From the NCBI GenBank assembly GCA_020444245.1, contig JAHLLI010000002.1, positions 62,001 through 126,000 on the forward strand: 64,000 nucleotides of DNA. The letters run 5' to 3'. Shown piece by piece: positions 18,207-27,071 of this stretch (positions within the stretch are counted from its first letter, which is position 1; each line of letters starts with the position of its first letter). Source of the stretch: Actinomycetales bacterium. Lineage in GTDB: Bacteria; Actinomycetota; Actinomycetes; Actinomycetales; Cellulomonadaceae. A program made the position numbers and the translations under genes. Under the pieces are notes generated by a model that was given only the letters and a program-made list of their open reading frames with translations, did not search any database and was not told the DNA's origin.

Positions 18207-19568
18207 GTGAGGATCCTCGTCATCGGTTCGGGCGCGCGCGAGCACGCCATCGTCCGCGCGCTCGACCGGGGCGGTGAGCACGAGCTGCACGCCGCGCCCG
18301 GGAACCCCGGGATCGCGGCGCTCGCCACCCTGCACGCGGTGACCGCCACCGACGGTGACGAGGTCGCCGCCCTGGCCCGCGAGGTCGCGGCCGACCTGGT
18401 GGTGGTGGGCCCCGAGGCGCCGCTGGTCGCCGGGGTCGCCGACGCGGTGCGCGCCGCCGGCATCCCGTGCTTCGGGCCCAGCGCGGAGGCCGCCGCGCTC
18501 GAGGGCTCGAAGTCGTTCGCCAAGGAGGTCATGGCCGCGGCTGCCGTGCCCACCGCGATGGCCCACCTGTGCACCACCGAGACCGAGCTCGCCGAGGCGC
18601 TGGACGCGTTCGGGGCGCCGTACGTGGTCAAGGACGACGGCCTTGCGGCGGGCAAGGGCGTGGTGGTCACCGAGGATCGCGCCGTCGCGCTCGCGCACGG
18701 CCTGTCCTGCCTGGCGCGTCGGGCCGCGGCCGGTGAGCGGCCCGCCGTCGTGGTCGAGGAGTACCTCGACGGCCCCGAGGTGTCGCTGTTCTGCCTGTGC
18801 GACGGCGAGGACCTGGTCCCGCTCGCGCCGGCCCAGGACTTCAAGCGCGCGCTGGACGGCGACGAAGGCCCCAACACCGGTGGGATGGGCGCCTACTCGC
18901 CGTTGCCGTGGGCCCCCGCCGACCTGGTGGACGAGGTCGTCACCCGGGTCGCCCGCCCGACGCTGGAGGAGATGCGCCGGCGCGGGACGCCGTTCGTCGG
19001 GGTGCTGTACTGCGGGCTCGCCCTGACCTCTCGCGGAGTGCGGGTGGTCGAGTTCAACGCCCGGTTCGGCGACCCCGAGACCCAGGTGGTGCTCGCCCGG
19101 CTCGCCACCCCGCTGGCCGAGCTGCTGCTCGCCGCGGCGACCGGGGAGCTCGGCGCGGTCGGCGCGCTGCGCTGGCGCGACGAGGCGGCGGTCACCGTCG
19201 TGATCGCCGCGCACGGCTACCCGGGCACCGTCCGGGCCGGCGACGAGATCGAGGGCACCGCGGACGCCGAGGCGCTCGCCGGGGTCCACGTGCTGCACGC
19301 CGGGACCGCGCGCAGCAGCGAAGGCGCCCTGGTCTCCTCGGGCGGCCGGGTGCTGTCCGTGGTGGGCCTGGGGGCCGACCTGGACGCGGCCCGCGAGCGC
19401 GCGTACGCGGGTGTCGAGGCGATCGCCCTGCGCGGTTCGCACCACCGCACGGACATCGCCGCGCGGATGCCGGAGCTGCCGGACCTCCCGCTGGGCGCCG
19501 GCCTCGACGACGAGGGTGCCGAGGACGACCTGCGCCCGTCGGTGCTGGACGAGGGCGACCTGCGGTGA
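18207..19568 (+). CDS. purD: Phosphoribosylamine-glycine ligase (GAR synthetase)
   Basis: A 453-residue ATP-grasp enzyme that joins phosphoribosylamine and glycine, the second step of purine synthesis. Visible features: N-terminal [27 protein letters not shown]-grasp [12 protein letters not shown], the substrate segment [14 protein letters not shown] and metal-binding [16 protein letters not shown]-terminal extension of about 25 acidic residues ([17 protein letters not shown]) is longer than in many homologues. GTG at 18207 fits leaderless spacing. It overlaps purC by four bases (GTGA), so the two are co-translated. Confidence 0.97.
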   Translation: MRILVIGSGAREHAIVRALDRGGEHELHAAPGNPGIAALATLHAVTATDGDEVAALAREVAADLVVVGPEAPLVAGVADAVRAAGIPCFGPSAEAAALEGSKSFAKEVMAAAAVPTAMAHLCTTETELAEALDAFGAPYVVKDDGLAAGKGVVVTEDRAVALAHGLSCLARRAAAGERPAVVVEEYLDGPEVSLFCLCDGEDLVPLAPAQDFKRALDGDEGPNTGGMGAYSPLPWAPADLVDEVVTRVARPTLEEMRRRGTPFVGVLYCGLALTSRGVRVVEFNARFGDPETQVVLARLATPLAELLLAAATGELGAVGALRWRDEAAVTVVIAAHGYPGTVRAGDEIEGTADAEALAGVHVLHAGTARSSEGALVSSGGRVLSVVGLGADLDAARERAYAGVEAIALRGSHHRTDIAARMPELPDLPLGAGLDDEGAEDDLRPSVLDEGDLR

Positions 19569-20488
19569 CCGGTGCCGCGCCGGAGCTGCCCGGCTGGACG
19601 CACACCTACTCGGGCAAGGTCCGCGACCTGTACGTCCCCGCGTCGCCGCACCCGGCGGGAGACGTGGTGCTGGTGGTCGCCAGCGACCGGATCAGCGCCT
19701 ACGACCACGTGCTGTCCACCCCCGTGCCGGGGAAAGGCGTGGTGCTCACGCAGCTGAGCCTGTGGTGGTTCGAGCTGCTGGCCGACCTGCTGCCGCACCA
19801 CCTGGTCACCGCCGAGGCCGGGCCGCACGGCGTGCCCGCGGCCGTCGCCGGCCGCGCCATGCTGTGCCGGCGGATGACGATGGTGCCGGTCGAGTGCGTC
19901 GCGCGGGGCTACCTCACCGGCTCCGGCCTGGTCGAGTACCGCGCCGGTGGCGCCGTGTGCGGGATCCCACTGCCCGAGGGGCTGACGGACGGCTCGCGGC
20001 TGCCGGAGGCGATCTTCACCCCGGCGACCAAGGCCGAGCTGGGCGAGCACGACGAGAACGTCAGCTTCGAGCGCGTCGCGGCCACCATCGGGGCGGCCGA
20101 CGCCGCCGCGGTGCGTGACCTCACGCTGGCCGTCTACTCGCGCGCCGAGCAGGTCGCGCGCGGGCGTGGGGTGATCCTGGCCGACACCAAGCTGGAGTTC
20201 GGCCGGCCCTTCGACGGGCCGGACGCCGGCGCCCTGGTGCTCGGCGACGAGGTGCTCACCCCCGACTCCTCGCGTTTCTGGCCGGCCGACGCCTGGGAGC
20301 CGGGGCACCCGCAGCCCAGCTTCGACAAGCAGTTCGTCCGCGACTGGCTGACCTCGCCAGCGTCCGGCTGGGACCGGGCGTCCGACGCGCCTCCGCCGCC
20401 GCTTCCCGACGAGGTCGTGGCCCGGACCCGGGAGCGCTACCTGGAGGCGTTCCGCCTGCTCACCGGGCGTTCGCTGGACGTCGCCTGA
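19565..20488 (+). CDS. purC: SAICAR synthase
   Basis: A 307-residue enzyme that couples CAIR and aspartate with ATP, step eight of purine synthesis (step seven if PurE/PurK are merged). The signature [14 protein letters not shown] opens the protein. [28 protein letters not shown] and the long C-terminal block LADTKLEFG followed by [12 protein letters not shown] are all conserved. The GTG at 19565 overlaps the purD stop (GTGA). The length suits the larger, eukaryote-like branch of the family found in actinobacteria. Confidence 0.97.
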   Translation: MTGAAPELPGWTHTYSGKVRDLYVPASPHPAGDVVLVVASDRISAYDHVLSTPVPGKGVVLTQLSLWWFELLADLLPHHLVTAEAGPHGVPAAVAGRAMLCRRMTMVPVECVARGYLTGSGLVEYRAGGAVCGIPLPEGLTDGSRLPEAIFTPATKAELGEHDENVSFERVAATIGAADAAAVRDLTLAVYSRAEQVARGRGVILADTKLEFGRPFDGPDAGALVLGDEVLTPDSSRFWPADAWEPGHPQPSFDKQFVRDWLTSPASGWDRASDAPPPPLPDEVVARTRERYLEAFRLLTGRSLDVA

Positions 20489-20572
20489 TCGCTGCGCCCG
20501 TCCGGGACCGCCCCGAGGTTGAGCCGATCGGGTGACCGTGCGGCGTGGCGCGGCACCCGTCGGCCGGATGGC

Positions 20573-20632
20573 TCAACTCCCTCATCGATGAACCGAAGGA
20601 CAAGGCAGGGAGTATCGGTCTCACGGAGGAGG
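20573..20632 (+). promoter_or_regulatory. FliA-type promoter candidate and RBS of GGDEF-EAL gene
   Basis: TCAA (20573-20576), 15 bases, then ACCGAAGG (20592-20599) resembles the flagellar sigma factor consensus TAAA-N15-GCCGATAA. A strong Shine-Dalgarno GGAGGAGG (20625-20632) lies 7 bases before the GTG. An inverted repeat GTTGAGCC...GGCTCAAC also spans the region. Confidence 0.45.
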
Positions 20633-20639
20633 CGCGCCG

Positions 20640-23600
20640 GTGCGTGGACGCAGCGTGCTCGTGCTGACCCCGGCCAGCGGAGGCCACTTCTACGGGGCGC
20701 TCATCGCCGGGATCACGCGCGAGGTCGCGATCGCCGGTGGCCGGGCGCTGGTCGTCCTGACCGACGACCCCCAGATCGGCGGCGAGGTGCCCAGCGCGCG
20801 GCTGGACCACGAGCTGCCGCTGGCGAGGGACCGTGCCGACGCGGCGGTCGCACTGGTCGGGGCCGTGCCGGAGAGCTACCTGGCCGGGATGGTGCACGAC
20901 GGCATCCCCGTGGTCGTGGTGGGCGAGCGCCCGGAGACCATCTCGGTGCCCGTCGCGCTGCCGGACAACGTGCGCGGCATCGAGGCGGCGACGGACCACC
21001 TGGTCGAGCACGGCCACACCAGGATCGGCTTCCTCGGCGAGCTCGAGGTGCCCGACGTCACCGAACGGATGCGCGCCTTCCTCGGCCGGATGGCGCACCA
21101 CGGGCTCCAGGTGCGCGAGGAGCACGTCGTGGAGGCCTTCGCCTTCGACGCCCGCGCCGGCGCGGAGGCCGCGCGCCGGCTGCTCGCCGCCGGTGAGCCG
21201 CCGTCGGCGCTCGTGGTGGGCACGGACGCGAACGCGATCGGGGTCCTCGAGGCGCTCACCGAGGCGGGCGTGCGCGTGCCGCAGGACATCGCACTGGTGG
21301 GCTACGACGGGGTCGACGCGGCGGGGTACACCTCGCCGCCCCTGGCCACCGTGCAGCAGTCCTTCCAGGACGTCGGGACCATCGCGGCCCGCCTCGCGCT
21401 CGACCTGGCCGCCGGCCTGGAGGTCGAGCCCCGGGCGTACCGCGCCACGGCACACCTGGTGCGGCGCGACAGCTGCGGTTGCGACGTCGCCCGGGCCGAG
21501 GGGGCCACCGACGCCCTACCCATCGACGACGTGGTGGCGGGCCTGGTCCCGCTGCTCGTGAGCCCGTCGGTCGTGGACCGCGACGCCCTGCGCGGGCGCG
21601 CGCTCGACGTGCTGGACGCGGCGGACGCACTCGCAGCGGTGCGCGCCGAGTCGGAGGCTCCGCAGGCCGCGGAGCTGCTCATGGGTCTGGCGCGGGGCGA
21701 GCTGTCGCCGTACGCGCTGCGCAGCGTGATGTGCCGGCTGACGACGTACGTCCGCTCCAGGGGTGCGGACGGGCGCGCGGATGCGCTGGACAGCGTCGCA
21801 CGGCGCGTGGAGCAGGCCTGCGCGGTCGCGGAGGCCGGGGCGTTCGCCCAGGGGATCGACGGCCAGGCCGCGGTCGACGCCGCGTTGCTGGGCTCCGGGT
21901 GCGGGGACCCGCGCACGCTCACCTGGCTCGCACCGACCTCGTCCACCTTCGGGGTGCTCGGGCTCTGGGTCGGCGACCCGTCGGACGGGCGTCTGAGGGT
22001 GGTGGGCGTGCACGGCCGCGACCAGCGCTGGGCGGCGCTGGTCGGCACGGAGATGGACGCGCGGTCCTTCCCACCGCGTGAGCTCGTCGAGGCCGCGGAC
22101 CTGTCGGCCGGGCGGGTCTGCGTGGCCCTGCCGGTCGGCACCGTGGAGCGGAGCTGGGGCCTGCTGGCGATCGAGGGTGGCGTCGACCTCGCGGTCACCC
22201 GCGAGACGTACCACCACTGGGCAGCGCTGCTGGGCGCAGCTCTGGACGCACAGAGCCTTCAGCAGGCCCTCGGCGACAGCGAGAAGCGCTACGCCGACGC
22301 CGCACGCGCGTCGAACGACGGGTTGTGGGAGTGGGACCTGGTGACCGGTCACCCCTGGATCAGCGAGCGGGCCCGCGACCTGCTCGCGCTCGAGCCCGGT
22401 GAGGGCCCGGCGATGGACGACCTGTCCTGGGTCCACGGCGATGACCAGGCGGTGGTCTCGGCGGCACTCGGGCAGGCGCTGTCCCGGCGCGACGAGCCGG
22501 TGCGCATCGAGTTCCGCGCCCAGCGCCACGGCGACCCGCGCTGGGTCCAGATGACCGCGGTGGGCACTGCGGAAGGCACCGCGCCCGTCTCGCGCCTGGT
22601 GTGCTCGGTCTCCGACGTGCACCACCGGCGCGCGCTCGAGGAGCAGCTGCGCGAGGCCGCCCTGTACGACCACGTCACGGGTCTGCCCAACCGCCGCCTC
22701 TTCCTGGACCGTCTCACCTCGGTGCTGCGCCAGATCCAGCGCCGGCCCAGCCGGAGCTGCGCCGTGGTGTTCCTGGACCTGGACGGGTTCAAGCTGGTCA
22801 ACGACTCGCTGGGGCACCTGCACGGCGACGAGCTGCTCCGGGTGGTCGCGCACCGGCTCAGCGACACGATCCGCTCTGCAGACACCGCCGCGCGGTTCGG
22901 CGGGGACGAGTTCGCCCTGCTGCTCGTGGACCCCGACGCCAACGACCTGGCTGCCATCGCGCAGCGCATCCAGCGGCGCGTCGCGGAGCCGCTGATCATC
23001 GAGGGTCAGGAGGTGAGCGTCACCGCGAGCGCGGGGATCACCACCTCCGACGGCCCCGCTCGTGACGCGGAGGCGATGCTCCGCGAGGCCGACGCCGCGA
23101 TGTACCACGCCAAGGCCGTCGAGCGCGGGTCGATCTCCTTCTTCGACCACACCATGCACGCCGAGGCCGGGGAGCGACTCCGCCTGCTGAACGAGCTGCG
23201 GATCGCCCTGGCCGACCAGCAGTTCGTCGTCCACTACCAGCCGATCGTGCCGCTGGACGGCTCCCCGGTGACGCACTACGAGGCCCTGGTCCGCTGGCAG
23301 CACCCCGAGAAGGGCCTGCTGCTGCCCGGCACCTTCCTGCCGGTGCTCGAGTCCGGGCCGGGGATGGTCGAGCTCGGGTCCTGGGTCCTGGACCAGGTGG
23401 GTGCCCAGATCGCGGAATGGAAGGCGGGCGGCCGCGAGGCCAGCGTCGCGGTCAACGTCTCGCACCGGGAGTTCTGGAACCCGGGGCTGACCGAGGGCGT
23501 CGCGCGCATGCTGCGCCGGCACGGCCTGTCGCCGTCGAACCTGGTGCTCGAGATCACCGAGACGGTCATGCTCACCGACGTCGACGCGGCCCGCCGGGTG

Positions 23601-24011
23601 ATGAGCGACCTGCGCGCGCTGGGCGTGCGGCTGTCGATCGACGACTTCGGCACGGGGCAGTCCTCGTTGCACACCCTGCGGGAGTTCGCCGTCGACGTGC
23701 TCAAGATCGACGGCGGGTTCGTGCGCGGCATGGAGTCCGACCCGCAGCTCGCCGAGCTGGTCACGGTGATCCTCGAGCTGGGCCGTGCGCTCGGCCTCGA
23801 GGTGGTCGCCGAGTGCGTGGAGACCCCGGCGCAGGAGCGTCTGCTGCGGGCGATGGGCTGCACGAACGCCCAGGGCTGGCTGTACGGCAAGGCGGTTCCC
23901 GGGGCGGAGGCCGGTGCCGTGCTCGGGACCGCGCTCGGGGCTCGCCAGCAGGTGCCGCGCCAGGTGCCGCGGGCGCCGCAGTCGCCGGTGACGTCCTCGC
24001 TCGGTGCCTGA
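20640..24011 (+). CDS. Sugar-binding-domain GGDEF-EAL cyclic-di-GMP protein
   Basis: An 1123-residue protein without signal peptide or membrane helix. Domains: LacI-type ligand-binding fold without HTH (1-285; ends with the typical LVRRDSCGCD), a helical/GAF-like sensor (330-520), PAS (535-660), GGDEF (675-835) and EAL (845-1095). GGDEF is intact (DLDGFKLVND, RFGGDEFALL) with an RxxD inhibition site (RSAD) five residues before it. EAL is also intact (HYEALVRW, LEITETVML, SIDDFGTGQSSL, KIDGGFV, ECVE). It may therefore make and break c-di-GMP in response to a cytoplasmic sugar-like ligand. GTG start with an excellent RBS; the promoter looks FliA-type. Confidence 0.94.
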   Translation: MRGRSVLVLTPASGGHFYGALIAGITREVAIAGGRALVVLTDDPQIGGEVPSARLDHELPLARDRADAAVALVGAVPESYLAGMVHDGIPVVVVGERPETISVPVALPDNVRGIEAATDHLVEHGHTRIGFLGELEVPDVTERMRAFLGRMAHHGLQVREEHVVEAFAFDARAGAEAARRLLAAGEPPSALVVGTDANAIGVLEALTEAGVRVPQDIALVGYDGVDAAGYTSPPLATVQQSFQDVGTIAARLALDLAAGLEVEPRAYRATAHLVRRDSCGCDVARAEGATDALPIDDVVAGLVPLLVSPSVVDRDALRGRALDVLDAADALAAVRAESEAPQAAELLMGLARGELSPYALRSVMCRLTTYVRSRGADGRADALDSVARRVEQACAVAEAGAFAQGIDGQAAVDAALLGSGCGDPRTLTWLAPTSSTFGVLGLWVGDPSDGRLRVVGVHGRDQRWAALVGTEMDARSFPPRELVEAADLSAGRVCVALPVGTVERSWGLLAIEGGVDLAVTRETYHHWAALLGAALDAQSLQQALGDSEKRYADAARASNDGLWEWDLVTGHPWISERARDLLALEPGEGPAMDDLSWVHGDDQAVVSAALGQALSRRDEPVRIEFRAQRHGDPRWVQMTAVGTAEGTAPVSRLVCSVSDVHHRRALEEQLREAALYDHVTGLPNRRLFLDRLTSVLRQIQRRPSRSCAVVFLDLDGFKLVNDSLGHLHGDELLRVVAHRLSDTIRSADTAARFGGDEFALLLVDPDANDLAAIAQRIQRRVAEPLIIEGQEVSVTASAGITTSDGPARDAEAMLREADAAMYHAKAVERGSISFFDHTMHAEAGERLRLLNELRIALADQQFVVHYQPIVPLDGSPVTHYEALVRWQHPEKGLLLPGTFLPVLESGPGMVELGSWVLDQVGAQIAEWKAGGREASVAVNVSHREFWNPGLTEGVARMLRRHGLSPSNLVLEITETVMLTDVDAARRVMSDLRALGVRLSIDDFGTGQSSLHTLREFAVDVLKIDGGFVRGMESDPQLAELVTVILELGRALGLEVVAECVETPAQERLLRAMGCTNAQGWLYGKAVPGAEAGAVLGTALGARQQVPRQVPRAPQSPVTSSLGA

Positions 24012-24054
24012 GCCGGTGCGCGGGGCCGCGGCGCATGGCGGTCCGCGGGGCCTC

Positions 24055-24066
24055 TACGCTGCCGAC
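24055..24066 (+). promoter_or_regulatory. -10 box for leaderless amidohydrolase gene
   Basis: TACGCT (24055-24060) ends 6 bases before the GTG at 24067. Confidence 0.45.
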
Positions 24067-25554
24067 GTGAACCTCCTCCTGCGCGGCGCACGTGTGGTGC
24101 CGTTGGCCCCGCCGTCCGCCCGTGCCGCGGGCGAGCTCGTGGACGTGCGCGTGGTCGACGGCCGGATCCGTGCGATCGAGCCGGGCCTGGACCCGCTGCG
24201 CGGCGACGAGGTCGTGGACATCGCCGGTCGGTGGCTGGTGCCCGGCCTGTGGGACGCGCACGCGCACGTCGGCCAGTGGGCGACCGTCCGGCGTCGGCTG
24301 GACGTCTCGGCCGCCGGGTCGCCCGACGAGGCGGCCGCCCTGGTGGTCGAGCGGTTGCGTGCCGAGCCCCCGCCGGTCGGTGGGCTGGTGGTGGGCTACG
24401 GCTACCGCGACGTGCTGTGGGCCCAGGCGCCGACCGCCGCGGTGCTGGACGACGCCGCGGCGCGAGCCGGCCGCCCGGACGTGGGTGTGGTCCTGGTGTG
24501 CGGCGACCTGCACAGCGGGTGGCTCTCGACGGTCGCGGCCGGTGTGGTCGGGCTGCCGTCCGGTGTGGTCCGCGAGGCGCCCTGGTTCGCGTCGGTCGGT
24601 CGGCTGGACCCGGACGAGGAGACCCTGGACGACTGGGTCGACGAGGCAGCACGGGCCGCGGCGGCCCGCGGCCTGGTGGGTGTGATGGACGTGGACCTGG
24701 CCGACAACCTGAGGAGCTGGCAGCGCCGGATCGCCGCCGGGCAGCGCAGCCTGCGGGTCTCGGCCGGGGTCTGGCGAGAGCACCTGGACGGTGTGCTCGC
24801 CCGCGAGCTCGCGACGGGCGACGTGATCCCGGGCACCGACGGACTGCTCACCCAGGGGCCGCTCAAGGTGATCTCCGACGGGTCGCTCAACACCCGCACC
24901 GCCTACTGCCACGACCCGTACCCGGGCCCCGACGGCTCGCCGACCACCGGCGTGCTCAACGTCCCCGTGGACGAGCTCGAGCCGCTCATGGCCGCGGCCG
25001 CCAGGCACGGCGTGCACGCCGCGATCCACGCGATCGGCGACGCCGCGAACGCCGCGGTGCTCGACGTCTTCGAGCGCACCGGCGCGCGGGGCTCGATCGA
25101 GCACGCCCAGCTGCTCGACCTGGCCGACGTCCCGCGGTTCGCCGCGCTGGGCGTGGCGGCCAGCGTGCAGCCCGAGCACCTGCTCGACGACCGCGACGCG
25201 ATCGACGTGACGTGGGCGGACCGGGCGGACCGCTGCTACCCGTTCCGCACGCTGCACGAGGCCGGGGTCCGGCTGATGCTCGGCTCGGACGCGCCGGTGG
25301 CCCCGATGGAGCCGTGGTTCGCGATCTCCGCGGCGGTCACCCGTACCCGCGACGGCCGCGGGCCGTGGCACCCCGAGCAGGCGCTGCCGGCCGTGGTCGC
25401 GCTCGCCGCGTCGGTGCGGTCCCGTGTCGCGCCGGGGCAGCCGGCGGACCTGGTCGTGCTGGACGCGGACCCGCTGGGCGACCCCGGCGTGCTCCGGACC
25501 ATGCCGGTCGCAGCGACCCTCCTTGCCGGCCGCTGGACGCACCGCGCGCTGTAG
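24067..25554 (+). CDS. Amidohydrolase family protein (YtcJ-like)
   Basis: A 495-residue metal-dependent hydrolase. It has the N-terminal metal motif DAHAHVGQW, the central HGVHAAIHAIGDAAN, EHAQLLD with a ligand His, and LMLGSDAPVAPMEPW with the catalytic Asp. The composite N/C-terminal beta sandwich ends in PADLVVLDADPL, typical of amidohydrolase family 3. Substrates of YtcJ-like enzymes are mostly unknown (amides, formamides). GTG at 24067 has TACGCT 6 bases upstream, so a leaderless mRNA is likely; the open frame upstream is not used. Confidence 0.88.
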   Translation: MNLLLRGARVVPLAPPSARAAGELVDVRVVDGRIRAIEPGLDPLRGDEVVDIAGRWLVPGLWDAHAHVGQWATVRRRLDVSAAGSPDEAAALVVERLRAEPPPVGGLVVGYGYRDVLWAQAPTAAVLDDAAARAGRPDVGVVLVCGDLHSGWLSTVAAGVVGLPSGVVREAPWFASVGRLDPDEETLDDWVDEAARAAAARGLVGVMDVDLADNLRSWQRRIAAGQRSLRVSAGVWREHLDGVLARELATGDVIPGTDGLLTQGPLKVISDGSLNTRTAYCHDPYPGPDGSPTTGVLNVPVDELEPLMAAAARHGVHAAIHAIGDAANAAVLDVFERTGARGSIEHAQLLDLADVPRFAALGVAASVQPEHLLDDRDAIDVTWADRADRCYPFRTLHEAGVRLMLGSDAPVAPMEPWFAISAAVTRTRDGRGPWHPEQALPAVVALAASVRSRVAPGQPADLVVLDADPLGDPGVLRTMPVAATLLAGRWTHRAL

Positions 25555-25648
25555 GGGCGCGCGACCTGCACCGTCCGCCCTCTCAGCTCGCGAGACTGCG
25601 TCGGAAAACAGGCCCCACCGGCGTCGGGGCTGCGCAACGATCGTGGCC

Positions 25649-25972
25649 ATGGAGCCACGTACGTCCCGAGCGATCCGCGCGGCCCTCGTGGGAGCTGCGC
25701 TCCTGGTGCTGCTGGCCGCCTGCGCGGCGAGCGGCAACGACTTCACCGGCACCGCGGGTGCCACGCGCGGCCCGGTGGGTTTCTGGTGGGGCCTGTGGCA
25801 GGGCTTCATCGCCCCGTTCGCCTTCATCGTGTCGCTGTTCAACAGCGACGTCGGGATCTACGAGGTGCACAACAACGGCGGCTGGTACGACCTCGGCTTC
25901 CTCTTCGGCCTGTCGATCATCTTCGGCGGCGGACCGGCGGGTAGCTCCGCGCGCAAGCGTCGGCGTCGCTGA
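25649..25972 (+). CDS. Small predicted lipoprotein with membrane segments
   Basis: A 107-residue protein. The N-terminus ALVGAALLVLLAAC ends in a lipobox (LLAAC) around residue 24, so it is probably exported and lipidated. A hydrophobic stretch GFWWGLWQGFIAPFAFIVSLF and a second LGFLFGLSIIFGG follow, and the tail is basic (RKRRRR). The pattern FWWGLWQGFIAPF...SDVGIYEVHNNGGWYDLGFLFG recurs in small proteins of many bacteria whose role is unknown. The ATG at 25649 has AACGAT 7 bases upstream, leaderless-like. Confidence 0.8.
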   Translation: MEPRTSRAIRAALVGAALLVLLAACAASGNDFTGTAGATRGPVGFWWGLWQGFIAPFAFIVSLFNSDVGIYEVHNNGGWYDLGFLFGLSIIFGGGPAGSSARKRRRR

Positions 25973-26011
25973 ATCGGCCCGCATCGCGCGCGCCGGGCGC
26001 CGGCGGCAGGC

Positions 26012-26023
26012 AAGGATGGTGCC
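26012..26023 (+). promoter_or_regulatory. Possible -10 box for leaderless dehydrogenase gene
   Basis: AAGGAT (26012-26017) ends 6 bases before the ATG at 26024; the match to TANNNT is imperfect. Confidence 0.3.
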
Positions 26024-27064
26024 ATGAGAGCCGTGCTGCACCACGGGGAGCGCGACGTGCGCGTCGAGACCGTCCCCGAGCCCGTCCTGACCGAGCCGAC
26101 CGACGCGCTCGTGCGCGTCACGCTGTCCTGCATCTGCGGGTCGGACCTGTGGCCCTACCGCCGGACGACCCCGCCGGAGGAGCCGAGCCGGATCGGTCAC
26201 GAGTTCCTCGGCGTGGTCGAGCAGGTCGGCGCCGACGTGCGCACCCTGCGGGTCGGCGACCTGGTGATCGCCCCGTTCAAGCACAGCTGCGGCGAGTGCG
26301 AGTTCTGCCTGCGCGGCCTGCAGACCTCGTGCGTGCGCGGGGGCTTCTACGGCACCCCGGAGGAGGCGGGCGCCGGCCAGGGCGAGAAGGTGCGCGTGCC
26401 GAACGCCGACGGCACCCTCGTGGTGGCTCCGGTCGGCGTGGACGACCCGCGCCTGCCGGCGCTGCTGACCCTCTCCGACGTGATGGCCACCGGCCACCAC
26501 GCCGCGGTCGCCGCCGGGGTGGGACCCGGGTCGCACGTAGCGGTGATCGGCGACGGGGCCGTCGGGTTGTGCGGGGTGCTCGCCGCGCGCCGGCTCGGCG
26601 CCGAGCGGATCATCCTGCTGTCCAGCCACCCGGACCGCGCCGCGATCGGGCGCACGTTCGGGGCCACCGACGTCGTCGAGGTCCGCGGGGACGCCGCCGT
26701 GGAGCGGGTCCGCGCGATGACCGACGGGCTCGGCGTGCCGCACGTCATGGAGTGCGTCGGCATGCAGGGCTCGTGGGACACCGCGCTCGGGATCGTCAAG
26801 GACGGCGGCCGGATCGGCTACGTCGGCGTGCCCAACGGGGTGACCGAGGGGCTGGCGCTCGGCCGGATCTTCCGGCGCAACGTGACGATCGCCGGCGGCG
26901 TGGCGCCGGCGCGGGCCTACCTGCCCGAGCTCATGGCCGACGTGCTGGACGGCTCGCTCGACCCGTCGCCGGTCTTCGACCTGGAGCTGCCGCTCGAGCA
27001 GGCCCCGGAGGGCTACGCGGCGATGGACGAGCGCCGGGCGATCAAGGTCCTGCTGAGGGTGTGA
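26024..27064 (+). CDS. Zinc-dependent alcohol dehydrogenase family protein
   Basis: A 346-residue medium-chain dehydrogenase/reductase. Catalytic zinc region SCICGSDLWPYR and GHEFLGVVEQVG; structural zinc Cys cluster CGECEFCLRGLQTSC; Rossmann fold VIGDGAVGLCGVLAARRLGA for NAD(P). The substrate is not evident; the family covers alcohols and sugars. It is followed after only 7 bases by a second, different zinc dehydrogenase, suggesting a two-gene operon. The ATG has no clear Shine-Dalgarno sequence and AAGGAT 6 bases upstream, so translation may be leaderless. Confidence 0.92.
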   Translation: MRAVLHHGERDVRVETVPEPVLTEPTDALVRVTLSCICGSDLWPYRRTTPPEEPSRIGHEFLGVVEQVGADVRTLRVGDLVIAPFKHSCGECEFCLRGLQTSCVRGGFYGTPEEAGAGQGEKVRVPNADGTLVVAPVGVDDPRLPALLTLSDVMATGHHAAVAAGVGPGSHVAVIGDGAVGLCGVLAARRLGAERIILLSSHPDRAAIGRTFGATDVVEVRGDAAVERVRAMTDGLGVPHVMECVGMQGSWDTALGIVKDGGRIGYVGVPNGVTEGLALGRIFRRNVTIAGGVAPARAYLPELMADVLDGSLDPSPVFDLELPLEQAPEGYAAMDERRAIKVLLRV

Positions 27065-27071
27065 GGCGCTG

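Noticed and set aside
20489-20572. Riboswitch upstream of the GGDEF-EAL gene
   Set aside because: An inverted repeat is present, but no known c-di-GMP riboswitch core could be recognised; a promoter explains the motif better.
20640-21485. LacI-family transcription factor
   Set aside because: The ligand-binding fold is present, but there is no HTH and the frame continues into PAS, GGDEF and EAL domains.
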